Shown piece by piece: positions 23,020-34,006 of a DNA stretch of 64,000 nt. The notes beneath the pieces are model-generated. The model ran no database searches. It had not been told where the DNA came from and saw only the letters and a program-made list of their open reading frames with translations. The stretch covers positions 1,488,001-1,552,000 of the forward strand of contig NZ_CP014671.1 of the NCBI RefSeq assembly GCF_001697225.1, given 5' to 3'. This DNA comes from Immundisolibacter cernigliae. GTDB taxonomy: Bacteria; Pseudomonadota; Gammaproteobacteria; Immundisolibacterales; Immundisolibacteraceae. Position 1 is the stretch's first letter; each line of letters opens with the position of its first letter. A program made the position numbers and the translations under genes.

Positions 23020-24648
23020 TCAGGCCTGATCGAACTGGCGCCGCAGCACCTTCTTGTCGAACTTGCCGACCGAGGTGCGCGGGATGGCGTCGATCAAGTG
23101 GATGTCCTCGGCATACGGCACCTGCCACTTGGCGAAATCGCCGTTGCCGCCCAGGAATTCCTGCACCGCGGCCGGGGCAAGCTCTGCCTCGCGGCCTGGC
23201 CGGGGCACCAAAAAGGCCACCGGCCGCTCGTCCCATTTGGGGTCCGGCCGCGCCACCACGGCCGCCTCGGCCACCGCCGGGTGGGCCATGAGGGCGTTTT
23301 CCATGTCGACGCTGGAAATCCACTCGCCGCCGGACTTGATCAGATCCTTGACCCGGTCGGCGATGCGCATGTAGCCGTCGGCGTCCAGCGCCGCCACGTC
23401 GCCGGTGCGGAACCAGCCGTCCTCGGTGAAGGATTTGCCGGCGCCTTCCATCTTGAAGTAGTTGCTGATCACCCACGGCCCGCGCACCACCAGCTCGCCG
23501 ATGCTCTCGCCGTCGCGGGGCAGGATTGCGCCGTCCGGGCCCTCGATGCGCATCTCGATGCCGGGCACCGGGATGCCGGCCTTCAGGCGCGCCTTGTACT
23601 GCTCCGCCGGGCTGGCATCGCGCAGGCGCCGCTTCAGGCGCGACACCGTGCCCAGCGGCGACATTTCGGTCATGCCCCACAGCTGGACGATTGGCACGCC
23701 GTAGCGCTCGTCGTAAGCGCGCATGAGCGCTTCCGGCACCGCCGAGCCACCGCAGGCGATGCGCCGCAGGGGTTTCAGGTCCCCGCCGTGCTGCTGCAGG
23801 TGCTGGTCGATCATCATCCAGATGGTGGGCACGCCGGCGGCGAAGGTGACCTCCTCGCCGCGGATCAGGTCGACCACGTCGGCCGCCTGCGGGTTGCGGC
23901 CCGGGAACACCAGCTTGCCGCCGTACATGACGCCGGCGAACGGCAGCCCCCAGCCGTTGACGTGAAACATGGGCACGAACACCAGGGCACTGTCCTGCTG
24001 CGAGAAGCCCATCACGTCGGCCTGGCCGACCGCCATCGTATGCAGATACAGCGCGCGGTGGCTGTAGAGCGCGCCCTTCGGATTGCCGGTGGTGCCGGAC
24101 GTGTAGCACAGGGCGCAGGCGGTGTTCTCGTCGAGGTCCGGCAGCTCGGTCACCGGCTGGGCCGAGGCCAGGAAATCCTCGTACTCGGTCTCGCCGCGCA
24201 GGCCGAAGGTCTCACTGCCGCCCTCGCGCATCACCACGAAGCGCTCGACGCCCTTGCAGTGCTCCTGCACCGGCGCCAGTTGGTCGGCCAGCGATTCGTC
24301 GACGAAGATCATGCGGTCTTCGGCGTGATTGATCAGATACGTCAGCTGGTCGGTGGACAGGCGAATGTTCAGCATGTGCAGCACCGCGCCCAGGCACGGC
24401 ACCGCAAAGTACAGCTCGAGGTGCTGGTAGCGGTTCCAGGCAAAGGTGGCCACCCGGTCGCCGGGCTTCACGCCGGCAGCCTTCAGTGCCCCCATCAGGC
24501 GCAGCACGCGGTGGTAGAAGTCGCCGTAGGTGTGGCGGTGCACGCCGCCGGGCTCGCGGGTAGCAATCTCGCCGTCGGCGAACAGATCCCGGGCCCGGTG
24601 CAGGATTGAGGTCAGGGTCAGCGGGTAGTTCATGATCAGGCCGTGCAT
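23020..24648 (-). CDS. Fatty-acid–CoA ligase (AMP-binding, medium/long-chain type)
   Basis: This 542-residue ANL-superfamily enzyme has the P-loop [20 protein letters not shown], the A5 motif [15 protein letters not shown], the A7 motif [16 protein letters not shown] and the A8 hinge [15 protein letters not shown]. The catalytic lysine near the C-terminus is in [13 protein letters not shown]. It should activate a carboxylic acid with ATP and CoA. The family resemblance is to AlkK-like medium-chain ligases. Substrate cannot be read from the sequence. GAGGAG lies upstream of the ATG at 24648. Confidence 0.9.
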   Translation of the reverse strand: MHGLIMNYPLTLTSILHRARDLFADGEIATREPGGVHRHTYGDFYHRVLRLMGALKAAGVKPGDRVATFAWNRYQHLELYFAVPCLGAVLHMLNIRLSTDQLTYLINHAEDRMIFVDESLADQLAPVQEHCKGVERFVVMREGGSETFGLRGETEYEDFLASAQPVTELPDLDENTACALCYTSGTTGNPKGALYSHRALYLHTMAVGQADVMGFSQQDSALVFVPMFHVNGWGLPFAGVMYGGKLVFPGRNPQAADVVDLIRGEEVTFAAGVPTIWMMIDQHLQQHGGDLKPLRRIACGGSAVPEALMRAYDERYGVPIVQLWGMTEMSPLGTVSRLKRRLRDASPAEQYKARLKAGIPVPGIEMRIEGPDGAILPRDGESIGELVVRGPWVISNYFKMEGAGKSFTEDGWFRTGDVAALDADGYMRIADRVKDLIKSGGEWISSVDMENALMAHPAVAEAAVVARPDPKWDERPVAFLVPRPGREAELAPAAVQEFLGGNGDFAKWQVPYAEDIHLIDAIPRTSVGKFDKKVLRRQFDQA

Positions 24649-24763
24649 CGTCGTCTCCTCGGGCGAATGCTTGTCGTTGGGGGGCGGTTGGGGGGCGGCC
24701 GGCGCGCGGCCAGCGGCAAAGCTTAACTGGCACCTTGCCGGGCCGCCATGGCGCGGGTGCCGA

Positions 24764-25291
24764 TCAGTCCGCGGCCTTTTGCAGCCGCTCCAGGTCGGCC
24801 ACCACGGCGGCGGCGTGGGTCTTCGGATCGACCTCCAGATAGCGGTGCGCGACGCGGCCCTGCGGGTCGATGATGTAGGTCTGGCGCTTGGCCATCTTCA
24901 TCACCATCAGGTCGCGCAGGGCGCCGTAGGACTCCGCCACCTTGCCACCCTCATCGGCCAGCAGCGGAAACGGCAGCTTGTGTTTGGCGGCAAAGTCCGC
25001 GTGCGAGGCGACGCCGTCCACGCTCACGCCGACCACCTCGGCGCCCAGCCTGCGGATGCGCACGATGTCATCGCGAAAATTGCAGGCCTCGGTGGTGCAG
25101 CCGGGGGTGTCGTCCTTCGGGTAGAAGTACAGCACCAGCCAGCGCCCGGCGTAGTCCGATAGCGCGTGCGTCTTGCCGGCCTGGTCCGGCAGGCTGAAGG
25201 CCGGCGCAGCGGCGCCTTCGGCGGGCGGTTCGGCGGCGCTGGCCAGTGCCGGCAGAAACAGCATCAGCAGGGCAGTCAGCGTGCGTCGCAT
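24764..25291 (-). CDS. Exported peroxiredoxin, BCP/PrxQ type
   Basis: The 175-residue protein starts with a Sec signal peptide ([20 protein letters not shown], cleavage after about residue 20), so it should act in the periplasm. The peroxidatic cysteine is C65 in [11 protein letters not shown]. The second cysteine, C70, five residues later, is the resolving residue of the atypical two-Cys PrxQ class. Most BCP proteins are cytoplasmic, so the signal peptide is notable. It is on the same strand as the acyl-CoA ligase, 115 bases upstream of it. Confidence 0.92.
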   Translation of the reverse strand: MRRTLTALLMLFLPALASAAEPPAEGAAAPAFSLPDQAGKTHALSDYAGRWLVLYFYPKDDTPGCTTEACNFRDDIVRIRRLGAEVVGVSVDGVASHADFAAKHKLPFPLLADEGGKVAESYGALRDLMVMKMAKRQTYIIDPQGRVAHRYLEVDPKTHAAAVVADLERLQKAAD

Positions 25292-25372
25292 AAAGCCTCC
25301 GGTGGGGTCGGTGACGGCGGTTTAAGATGACCAGCGCAGCATACCCCGCCCCATCCGCAGGAGGAGACCCCC

Positions 25373-26893
25373 ATGCGTTACGCCGCCCCCGGCACCCCCG
25401 GTGCCAAAGTCAGTTTCAAGTCCCGTTACGGCAACTTCATCGGCGGGCAGTGGCTGCCGCCGGCCGGCGGCGAGTATTTCGAGGACATTAGCCCGATCAC
25501 GGGGCGGGCGTTTTGCGAAGTTCCGCGCTCGCAAAAGGACGACATCGAGCGTGCGCTGGACGCCGCCCATGCCGCCAAGGCCGCCTGGGGCAGGACTTCG
25601 CCGGCCGAGCGCGCCGGGCTGCTGCTCAGGATCGCCGATCGCATGGAGCAGAACCTGGAACTGCTGGCGGTGGCCGAGACTTTCAGCAACGGCAAGCCGA
25701 TCCGCGAGAGCCTGGCCGCCGACCTGCCGCTGGCAGTGGACCACTGGCGCTACTTCGCCGGCGCGCTGCGGGCGCAGGAAGGTTCGCTGTCGCAGATCGA
25801 CGCCGATACCGTGGCCTACCACTTTCACGAGCCGCTGGGCGTGGTGGCGCAGATCATCCCGTGGAATTTCCCGCTGTTGATGGCCGTCTGGAAGCTGGCC
25901 CCGGCGCTGGCCGCCGGCAACTGCGTGGTGCTCAAGCCCGCCGAGCAGACGCCAACGTCCATCCTGGTGCTGATGGAACTGCTGCAGGACCTGATCCCGC
26001 CGGGCGTCATCAACGTGGTCAACGGCTTCGGCGTCGAGGCCGGCAAGCCGCTGGCCTCCAGCCCGCGCATCGCCAAGGTGGCCTTCACCGGCGAGACCAC
26101 CACCGGGCGGCTGATCATGCAGTACGCGTCGGCCAATCTGATCCCGGTCACGCTGGAGCTGGGCGGCAAATCGCCCAACATCTTTTTCGACGACGTCGGC
26201 GCGCGCGACGATGCCTTCTTCGACAAGGCGCTGGAAGGCTTTGCCATGTTCGCGCTCAATCAGGGCGAGGTGTGCACCTGCCCGTCGCGGGCGCTGATCC
26301 AGGAGTCGCTCTACGAGCGCTTCATGGAACGGGCGCTCAAGCGCGTGGCGGCCATCCGCGGCGGCGATCCGCTCGACACCGACACCATGATCGGCGCCCA
26401 GTCCTCGCAGGAGCAGCTCGAAAAAATCCTCTCCTACATCGACATCGGCAAGCAGGAAGGTGCCCAGCTGCTCACCGGCGGCACGCGCGTGGCCCATGAC
26501 GGCGACATGGCCGGCGGCTACTACGTGGCGCCGACCGTGTTCAAGGGCCACAACCGGATGCGCATCTTCCAGGAGGAAATCTTCGGTCCTGTGGTGTCGG
26601 TCGCCACCTTCAAGGACGAGGCCGAGGCGCTGGCGCTGGCCAACGACACCCTGTACGGCCTGGGCGCCGCCGTGTGGTCGCGCGAGCAGAACACCTGCCA
26701 CCGCATGGCGCGCGCCATCCAGTCCGGGCGCGTGTGGGTGAACGCCTACCACCTGTACCCGGCGCACGCAGCGTTTGGCGGCTACAAGCAGTCCGGCATC
26801 GGCCGCGAATGCCACAAGATGATGCTCGGCCACTACCAGCAGACCAAGAACGTGCTGGTCAGCTACAGCGATCAGGCGCTCGGCTTTTTCTGA
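25373..26893 (+). CDS. NAD-dependent aldehyde dehydrogenase, ExaC/AcoD type
   Basis: This 506-residue ALDH has the cofactor site [23 protein letters not shown], the FTGETTTGR loop, the general base in LELGGKSPN and the nucleophile in [11 protein letters not shown]. The double-cysteine CTC site and C-terminal [13 protein letters not shown] are typical of ExaC/AcoD acetaldehyde dehydrogenases. A DUF779 gene overlaps its stop by one base, which is the usual partner of this subgroup. GGAGGAG lies upstream of the start. Divergent from the peroxiredoxin. Confidence 0.95.
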   Translation: MRYAAPGTPGAKVSFKSRYGNFIGGQWLPPAGGEYFEDISPITGRAFCEVPRSQKDDIERALDAAHAAKAAWGRTSPAERAGLLLRIADRMEQNLELLAVAETFSNGKPIRESLAADLPLAVDHWRYFAGALRAQEGSLSQIDADTVAYHFHEPLGVVAQIIPWNFPLLMAVWKLAPALAAGNCVVLKPAEQTPTSILVLMELLQDLIPPGVINVVNGFGVEAGKPLASSPRIAKVAFTGETTTGRLIMQYASANLIPVTLELGGKSPNIFFDDVGARDDAFFDKALEGFAMFALNQGEVCTCPSRALIQESLYERFMERALKRVAAIRGGDPLDTDTMIGAQSSQEQLEKILSYIDIGKQEGAQLLTGGTRVAHDGDMAGGYYVAPTVFKGHNRMRIFQEEIFGPVVSVATFKDEAEALALANDTLYGLGAAVWSREQNTCHRMARAIQSGRVWVNAYHLYPAHAAFGGYKQSGIGRECHKMMLGHYQQTKNVLVSYSDQALGFF

Positions 26894-27315
26894 TGGCGGA
26901 TTCTGAGATGGCGATGACCGCCGCCCCGCCGCGGGTGGTGGCCACCGAGGCGGCGCTGGCGCTGATCGCGCGCCTGCTGGCCCGCCACGGGCCGCTGATG
27001 TTCCACCAGTCCGGTGGCTGCTGCGACGGCAGCTCGCCCATGTGCTACGCACGCGGCGAACTGTTGCTGGGCGAGCAGGACGTCTACCTGGGCGACATCG
27101 GCGGCCAGCCGTTCCACATCGGCGCCGCCCAGTACGAATACTGGAAACACACGCAGATCATCATCGACGCCGTGCCCGGCCGCGGCGGCATGTTTTCGCT
27201 CGAAGGCCCCGAGGGGATGCGCTTTCACAGCCGCTCGCGGCTGTTCGATGACGCCGAATGGGCGGCGCTGGTCGCGCAGCAGCCGGCCTGCTTCCAAGCC
27301 GATCAGAAGCTGTAA
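26893..27315 (+). CDS. DUF779 protein, partner of the aldehyde dehydrogenase
   Basis: The 140-residue protein contains the family core GPLMFHQSGGCCDGSSPMCY, followed by GDIGGQPFHIGAAQYEYWKHT. Genes of this family sit next to ExaC/AcoD-type aldehyde dehydrogenases, as here, where the ATG overlaps the ALDH stop (TGATG). The cysteine-rich loop with CC and a later C could bind metal. Its biochemical function is not known to me. The 3' end overlaps the convergent receptor gene by 13 bases. Confidence 0.9.
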   Translation: MADSEMAMTAAPPRVVATEAALALIARLLARHGPLMFHQSGGCCDGSSPMCYARGELLLGEQDVYLGDIGGQPFHIGAAQYEYWKHTQIIIDAVPGRGGMFSLEGPEGMRFHSRSRLFDDAEWAALVAQQPACFQADQKL

Positions 27316-29468
27316 TTGACCGCCACGTAGAAGGAGCGGCCTGGCCCGGCCACGGCGGTGCCCCAGGGTATGCCGTTGATCGACATGGTCCCGCCCTGGC
27401 CCAGGTAGGCGCCGCCGAGCGGCAGTGCGTAGCCCTTGTCGAGCAGGTTCTCGACGCCGGCATCCAGGCGCACCTGCCGCCACTGATAGGCGCTGCGCAG
27501 GTGGATCAGGTTGTAGCCGGCGGTTTCGGTCTCGTTGCGTACTTCCGAGACCTCGTCCTTTCGGGCCACCCATTCGGATTCGAGCGCGTTGCTCCAGCTG
27601 CCAAGGCTTTGCGTGAGCGTCAGCCGAACATCGAGCGGCATGATGTTGTAGAGGTCGTCGCCGGTGTCGCGATTCTTGCCGTCGACGTAGTTGACCACCC
27701 CGCGCAGGGCAAAGTCGCCGAAATCGGGCGTGCTGCCGAGCCGCACCGAACCGGACAGGTCGACGCCGTACAGGCGCGCGGATGCGTTGTCGTACTGGAG
27801 CACGTTGAACTGCCGGGCAGTGCACGTGCCCAGGCAGCGGGCGTCGATGTAGTCCTCAACGCGGGTGTAGTAGGGGCTCAGGCGAATGTTCCAGCGCGCC
27901 TGCGCGGCGTCGTGCCAGTCGGCGGCCAGGCTCACCGTGCGGGCGACTTCAGGGTCCAGGTCGAGATTGCCGACGTAGCCGTTGCCGTCGCCGACGAAGT
28001 TGTTCATGACCGCCGCCATGGCCAGGGTCGACCAGGTGTAGCGCTCATGAAGATTCGGCGAGCGGGTCTTCTGGGCCAGTCCCAGCTCGAAGGTTTGCCG
28101 GGCATCCGGGGTGAAGCGCGCCAGGGCCGTCGCGTCCCAGTTGTGGTCGGTCTTGTCGTGGCTTCTGGAGTTGAAGGCGTTGGCGTCGGCCGCGTACATC
28201 ATGCTGTAGCCGGCGGCAGGTCCGGTGTCCATCCTGACCGTCTCATGGCGCACGCCCAGCAGGCCTTGCCACTGCGCGCTCCAGCGGCTTTCCCATTCGC
28301 CGAACACGGCATAGCGGTCGCGCTGGCCGTCGTTGATGTTCCAGAAGGTGCCCGGCGCCATCATCATGCCGCTGCCCGACGGCGACCACCAGTCATCGAG
28401 CCGGTAGCGCTGGTACTCGCTGCCGACGCGCAGCGTGCCGGTGTCCGTGAGCGGCATGGCGGCGCTCAGCGCGGCGCCGGTGTTCCGGCCCTCGCTCGCC
28501 ATCGGCATGCCCGGCGCGTCGCCGTAACGAAACTGCTTGTCATCGCCGAAGTTCATGCGATGGTCGGTTGCGTCGTGATAGATGCGGGTTTTCAGCTCGC
28601 CCCAGCCGTACTGGCCGGTGTAGGCGATGTTGACCTGGTCGCTTTCGTTGTCGGTCAGGTCCATGCGCTGGTTGGGAAAACCCTCGTACGGAATGTGCTG
28701 GTGGGCATATTTGAGCTCCAGCAGATGCCCGTCGCGACGCAGGGCGAGACGGCCGGCCTGGTTGATGGCCTTGTATGCGCTTGAGCCGACCTCGTCGCCG
28801 TCCAGCCAGCCGCGGCCGACCGCCGCCGGACCGGCCGGCTTGAACGCGTCGCCGGCATCGTAGTTGTCGGCCTCGGTGCCGGCACCGGTGTAGGTGAAGC
28901 TCGCGTGGGCCCCGGCCACGGTGGCGGCGATGTGGGCGCCGCGGGCGTCGCCGTTGCTGCGGTAAAAGGCGCCGGCCTCGCCGGTGACGCGCGTTTGCCC
29001 GGGTGCAGCGAACTGCGCCGGGGCCGACTCGACGACGATGGTGCCGCCGATGCTGTCGCCGCCGACGCTGACCGGCGTGACGCCTGCATAGACCTCGACC
29101 CGTGCCACGGCGGTCGGGTCCAGATACGAGAGCGGCGAGTTCATGTGGTTCGGACAGGCCGATACCAGGTCCATGCCGTCGACCTTGATGCGCAGCCGGT
29201 CATCGGCCAGGCCGCGGATTGCCGGCAGGCTGGACACGCCGCCGGCGCTGCGCAGGCTCACGCCGGGCAGCTCGCGCAGCAGGCTGGCGGTGTCGCTGCT
29301 GCGGTAGCGCAGCGGCGCAAGGGCCGCCTGGTCCAGGATCGAGGTGTTCAATGTCTGGCCGGCGGTCTCCTCGGGGGCGGTGATGACGATGCGGGTCTCG
29401 GCCGCGAGCGGACCGGATAGCGTGGCCAGGGCAGCGATGGCGAGCGAGCGCCGAACGGATGAGGGCAT
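27303..29468 (-). CDS. TonB-dependent outer-membrane receptor, OprC/NosA-like copper type
   Basis: The 721-residue precursor has a signal peptide (MPSSVRRSLAIAALATLSGP, mature end near AETR). A plug domain follows (SSDTASLLRELPGVSLRS, PAIRGLADDRLRIKVDGM), then a 22-strand-type barrel ending in aromatic YVAVNYSF. The segment SACPNHMNSPLSYLDP has C105 and M109 (CxxxM), and DHRMNF has H303 and M305 (HxM). In P. aeruginosa OprC, CxxxM and HxM residues form the copper site. No TonB box is obvious by eye. Start 29468 gives a normal signal peptide; an upstream ATG would add 21 residues. Confidence 0.88.
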   Translation of the reverse strand: MPSSVRRSLAIAALATLSGPLAAETRIVITAPEETAGQTLNTSILDQAALAPLRYRSSDTASLLRELPGVSLRSAGGVSSLPAIRGLADDRLRIKVDGMDLVSACPNHMNSPLSYLDPTAVARVEVYAGVTPVSVGGDSIGGTIVVESAPAQFAAPGQTRVTGEAGAFYRSNGDARGAHIAATVAGAHASFTYTGAGTEADNYDAGDAFKPAGPAAVGRGWLDGDEVGSSAYKAINQAGRLALRRDGHLLELKYAHQHIPYEGFPNQRMDLTDNESDQVNIAYTGQYGWGELKTRIYHDATDHRMNFGDDKQFRYGDAPGMPMASEGRNTGAALSAAMPLTDTGTLRVGSEYQRYRLDDWWSPSGSGMMMAPGTFWNINDGQRDRYAVFGEWESRWSAQWQGLLGVRHETVRMDTGPAAGYSMMYAADANAFNSRSHDKTDHNWDATALARFTPDARQTFELGLAQKTRSPNLHERYTWSTLAMAAVMNNFVGDGNGYVGNLDLDPEVARTVSLAADWHDAAQARWNIRLSPYYTRVEDYIDARCLGTCTARQFNVLQYDNASARLYGVDLSGSVRLGSTPDFGDFALRGVVNYVDGKNRDTGDDLYNIMPLDVRLTLTQSLGSWSNALESEWVARKDEVSEVRNETETAGYNLIHLRSAYQWRQVRLDAGVENLLDKGYALPLGGAYLGQGGTMSINGIPWGTAVAGPGRSFYVAVNYSF

Positions 29469-29807
29469 GAGGTTCCCGGTCTGGATGAAGCTGGTAGGCG
29501 CTGGTGCCGCTTGGCAGGCACGCAGCGCCACTCAGGCTAGCCGGATCGCCGCCGCCCGGGGATGCGACATGGTGTCGCAGGAGGCGCGGCCCGACCGCGT
29601 AGGAGCGTCTGGAACTGGCTCCGGTCGGTCGGCCGGTGCGATGCGCGGTTTGGTGCCGTCGGGGCTACCCCGGCGCCCGGGCCTGCCGGTTGCGCGTGAT
29701 AATCTGCGCGGCTGTCGGTGGCCACCGTTCCGGTCGACACCAGCCGCATCCGAGCCGCTCCCCGACTTACCCACTGCCGGTCCGCCGGTAGTTCACCTGG
29801 AGGCCCC
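29469..29807. other. Divergent intergenic region, receptor gene and thrS
   Basis: This 339-base gap holds no convincing gene. It contains the perfect hairpin TGCGACA / TGTCGCA (29563–29579). A longer nested stem CCGACCG / CGGTCGG with GGAGC / GCTCC inside spans 29591–29628. A third hairpin CGGGG-CTA-CCCCG lies at about 29660–29672. These could belong to a structured thrS leader or to the receptor's control region. No sigma-70 promoter stands out. Confidence 0.6.
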
Positions 29808-31733
29808 GTGCCCGACATCCGCCTGCCCGACGGTTCCACCCGCAGTTATCCGCAGCCGGTCAGCGTGGCGACGGTGGCGGGCGACATCGGCGCCGGCCTG
29901 GCGCGCGCGGCGCTGGCCGGCAAGGTGGCCGGCAAGCTGGTCGATACCTCGTACCTGATCGACAGCGACGCGGATCTGGCCATCATTACCGAGCGCGACG
30001 CTGACGGCCTGGAGGTCATTCGCCACTCGACGGCCCATCTGCTGGCCTACGCGGTCAAGGAGCTGTTTCCCGAGGCGCAGGTCACCATCGGCCCGGTGAT
30101 CGAAAACGGCTTCTATTACGACTTCGCCTACAGCCGTCCATTCACGCCGGACGATCTGGTCGCCATCGAAAAGCGCATGGCGGAGCTGGCCCGGCGGGAC
30201 ATTCCGGTGACCCGGCAGGTGCTGCCACGCGACGAGGCGGTGGCGTTCTTTCTGGCCCAGGGCGAGCGGTACAAGGCCGAGCTGATCGCCGCCATCCCGG
30301 AAGGCGAGGACGTGTCGCTGTACCGCGAGGGCGATTTCGTGGACCTGTGCCGCGGGCCGCACGTGCCGTCCACCGGCAAGCTCAAGGTGTTCAAGCTGAT
30401 GCGCGTGGCCGGCGCCTACTGGCGCGGTGATTCGCGCAACGAGATGTTGCAGCGCATCTACGGTACCGCCTGGGCCAGGAAGGAAGACCTCGACGCCTAC
30501 CTGCACATGCTGGAGGAGTCCGAGAAGCGCGACCACCGGCGCATCGGGCGTCAACTGGACCTGTTCCACCAGCAGGAAGAAGCGCCCGGCATGGTGTTCT
30601 GGCACCCCAAGGGCTGGGCGCTGTGGCAGACGCTGGAACAGCACATGCGACAGGTCTACAAGGACTCCGGCTACCAGGAGGTGCGCTGCCCGCAGATTCT
30701 GGATGTGTCCCTGTGGAAGGCCTCGGGCCACTGGGACAACTATCAGGAGAACATGTTTTTCACCGAGTCGGAAAAGCGCGAATACGCACTCAAGCCGATG
30801 AACTGCCCGGGTCATGTGCAGATTTTCAAGGCCGGCCTGCACAGCTACCGCGAGCTGCCGATCCGCTATGGCGAGTTTGGCGCCTGCCACCGCAACGAGC
30901 CCTCGGGCGCCCTGCACGGCATCATGCGCGTGCGCGCCTTCACGCAGGATGACGGCCATGTTTTCTGCACCCCCGAGCAGATCGAATCGGAAGTAACCGA
31001 TTTCCACCGCCAGGCGCTGAAGGTCTATGCGGCCTTCGGTTTCGAGCAGGTGGCGGTCAAAATCGCGCTGCGGCCGGAAAAGCGGCTCGGTTCGGACGCT
31101 GTCTGGGACAAGGCCGAGACGGCGCTGCGCGCGGCCCTGGGCGCCTGCGGCGTGGCCTGGGAGGAGCTGCCCGGCGAAGGCGCCTTTTACGGCCCCAAGA
31201 TCGAGTACCACCTGAAGGACGCGATCGGCAGGGCCTGGCAACTGGGCACCATGCAGGTGGATTTCATGATGCCCGAGCGTCTGGGCTGCGAGTATGTGGC
31301 CGAGGACAACACCCGCAAGGTGCCGGTCATGCTGCATCGGGCCATCGTCGGGTCGATGGAACGGTTCCTCGGCATTCTGATCGAGCACCACGCCGGGGCT
31401 TTCCCGCTGTGGCTCGCTCCGCGTCAGGCGGTGGTGCTGAGCATCACCGAAAGTCACGCCCGCTACGCGTCGCAAGTGGCCGAAACTCTGCGCGACGCGG
31501 GCTTGCGCGTGGAGGCCGACTTGAGGAACGAGAAGATCGGCTATAAAATCCGCGAACATACCCTGCAGCGTGTTCCCTACTTGCTGGTCGTCGGCGAGCG
31601 GGAGTGCGCCAATTCAACGGTGGCCGTGCGTACGCGCTCCGGCGAGGACAAGGGCAGCCTGCCGCTGGCAGATGTTGTCGCGACCCTCGTTGCCGAAGTT
31701 GCGAACCGCGGCCATTGCGTTACGGAGTGCTGA
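29808..31733 (+). CDS. thrS: Threonine–tRNA ligase
   Basis: The 641-residue protein (E. coli 642) has an N-terminal TGS domain, the editing tRNA-SAD domain with [16 protein letters not shown], the class II core (motif 2 [24 protein letters not shown]) and a C-terminal anticodon-binding domain. The zinc ligands Cys–His–His are present (MNCPGH and later histidines). The start is GTG at 29808, five bases after GGAGG; it gives the normal N-terminus. infC begins three bases after the stop. Confidence 0.97.
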   Translation: MPDIRLPDGSTRSYPQPVSVATVAGDIGAGLARAALAGKVAGKLVDTSYLIDSDADLAIITERDADGLEVIRHSTAHLLAYAVKELFPEAQVTIGPVIENGFYYDFAYSRPFTPDDLVAIEKRMAELARRDIPVTRQVLPRDEAVAFFLAQGERYKAELIAAIPEGEDVSLYREGDFVDLCRGPHVPSTGKLKVFKLMRVAGAYWRGDSRNEMLQRIYGTAWARKEDLDAYLHMLEESEKRDHRRIGRQLDLFHQQEEAPGMVFWHPKGWALWQTLEQHMRQVYKDSGYQEVRCPQILDVSLWKASGHWDNYQENMFFTESEKREYALKPMNCPGHVQIFKAGLHSYRELPIRYGEFGACHRNEPSGALHGIMRVRAFTQDDGHVFCTPEQIESEVTDFHRQALKVYAAFGFEQVAVKIALRPEKRLGSDAVWDKAETALRAALGACGVAWEELPGEGAFYGPKIEYHLKDAIGRAWQLGTMQVDFMMPERLGCEYVAEDNTRKVPVMLHRAIVGSMERFLGILIEHHAGAFPLWLAPRQAVVLSITESHARYASQVAETLRDAGLRVEADLRNEKIGYKIREHTLQRVPYLLVVGERECANSTVAVRTRSGEDKGSLPLADVVATLVAEVANRGHCVTEC

Positions 31734-31736
31734 GAC

Positions 31737-32252
31737 ATCGCGAAAGAGAAAAAACTCCGCGTCAACGAGGAAATCACCGCCTCGTCCATACGCCTGATCG
31801 GCCCGGAAGGCGAACAGGTGGGCGTGGTCAGCCGTATGCAGGCGCTGGATGCCGCTTCCGAAGCGGGGCTCGATCTGGTGGAAATTTCGCCCAGTGCCGA
31901 GCCGCCGGTGTGCCGGGTCATGGACTTCGGCAAGTTTCTGTATACGGAGAGCAAGAAACAGCAGGTCGCCAAGCGCAACCAGAAGCAGATTCAGGTCAAG
32001 GAGGTCAAATTCCGGCCCCAGACCGACGATGGCGACTACCAGGTCAAGCTGCGCAACCTGCTGCGGTTCTTCGAGGAAGGCGACAAGGCCAAGATCACGC
32101 TGCGCTTTCGCGGTCGCGAAATGGCGCACCAGGAGCTTGGTCGTGAACTGCTGCAGCGCCTGGAGGACGACCTCAAGGGTGTGGCGGTGGTCGAACAGTA
32201 CCCGCGGCTGGAAGGCCGCCAGATGGTGATGGTGATGAGCCCGCGCAAATAG
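31737..32252 (+). CDS. infC: Translation initiation factor IF-3 with an ATC start codon
   Basis: IF-3 binds the 30S subunit and checks the start codon. The frame opens just after an in-frame TGA at 31731, and the conserved N-terminus ([18 protein letters not shown]) has no ATG, GTG or TTG before it. The only codon in place is ATC at 31737, followed by [12 protein letters not shown]. The next ATG, at 31818, would remove 27 residues of the N-domain. E. coli infC starts with ATU, and rare starts in infC allow IF-3 to repress itself. The body contains [20 protein letters not shown] and [17 protein letters not shown] lies inside the thrS end, 9–10 bases upstream. Confidence 0.92.
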   Translation: MAKEKKLRVNEEITASSIRLIGPEGEQVGVVSRMQALDAASEAGLDLVEISPSAEPPVCRVMDFGKFLYTESKKQQVAKRNQKQIQVKEVKFRPQTDDGDYQVKLRNLLRFFEEGDKAKITLRFRGREMAHQELGRELLQRLEDDLKGVAVVEQYPRLEGRQMVMVMSPRK

Positions 32253-32319
32253 GCGCGAGCCCACGCAGGCGCTGCCCGTCGCGGCGCTTTACAGAACAGT
32301 ATTCAGGAGTAATGAAGCC

Positions 32320-32517
32320 GTGCCCAAGCTCAAGACCAAACGCGGCGCCGCCAAGCGGTTCAAGAAAACCGGTTCGGGGGCGTTCAAGTGCGGCCATTCG
32401 CACCTGCGCCACATTCTGACCAAGAAGAGCTCCAAGCGTAAGCGGGGCTTGGTCGGCACCACGCTGGTGTGCGCTTCCGATACGGCCTCCGTGCGGCAGA
32501 TGCTGCCGCACGCCTGA
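32320..32517 (+). CDS. rpmI: 50S ribosomal protein L35
   Basis: This 65-residue basic protein has the L35 pattern [19 protein letters not shown] and a C-terminal RQMLPHA. It starts with GTG at 32320; AGGAG lies 10 bases upstream. It stands between infC and rplT as in most gammaproteobacteria, where this operon is autoregulated by L20. Confidence 0.97.
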   Translation: MPKLKTKRGAAKRFKKTGSGAFKCGHSHLRHILTKKSSKRKRGLVGTTLVCASDTASVRQMLPHA

Positions 32518-32550
32518 CGCTCCCGCAGTTCCCGCACGAGTCACTGAGTC

Positions 32551-32910
32551 ATGCCAAGAGTCAAACGCGGCGTCACCGCCCACGCCCGCCACAAGAAAGT
32601 CCTGAAACTGGCCAAGGGCTATTACGGCGCCCGCAGCCGCGTGTTTCGCGTCGCCAACCAGGCCGTCATCAAGGCCGGGCAATACGCCTACCGCGATCGG
32701 CGCCAGCGCAAGCGCCAGTTCCGCGCGCTGTGGATCGTGCGTATCAACGCCGGAGCGCGCCAGTCGGGCCTGTCCTACAGCCTGTTCATGAACGGTCTGC
32801 ACAAGGCCGGCATCGAGGTCGATCGCAAGATGCTGGCCGATCTGGCCATTCACGATGCGGCCGCTTTCGAGGTTCTCGCGCAGCAGGCCCGGGCCGCCCT
32901 GGCGAATTGA
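32551..32910 (+). CDS. rplT: 50S ribosomal protein L20
   Basis: The 119-residue protein begins [20 protein letters not shown] and ends in the family's RIHDAAAF-type region ([19 protein letters not shown]). Length and composition are standard. L20 is needed early in 50S assembly and, in E. coli, represses rpmI–rplT translation. A terminator or attenuator follows. Confidence 0.98.
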   Translation: MPRVKRGVTAHARHKKVLKLAKGYYGARSRVFRVANQAVIKAGQYAYRDRRQRKRQFRALWIVRINAGARQSGLSYSLFMNGLHKAGIEVDRKMLADLAIHDAAAFEVLAQQARAALAN

Positions 32911-32934
32911 CACGCCGCGCGCCATCCGCCGAAT

Positions 32935-33995
<1,061 letters not shown>

Positions 33996-34006
33996 GTTCG
34001 GCGCGG

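Noticed and set aside
29469-29600. Possible cobalamin riboswitch upstream of the TonB-dependent receptor
   Set aside because: I searched the minus strand for the B12-box pattern and the conserved GCCACTG and GGGAA pieces; only weak, wrongly spaced fragments occur, and the receptor's motifs point to copper.
31818-32252. infC starting at the ATG at 31818
   Set aside because: It would remove conserved N-domain sequence ([15 protein letters not shown]) that is in frame directly upstream.
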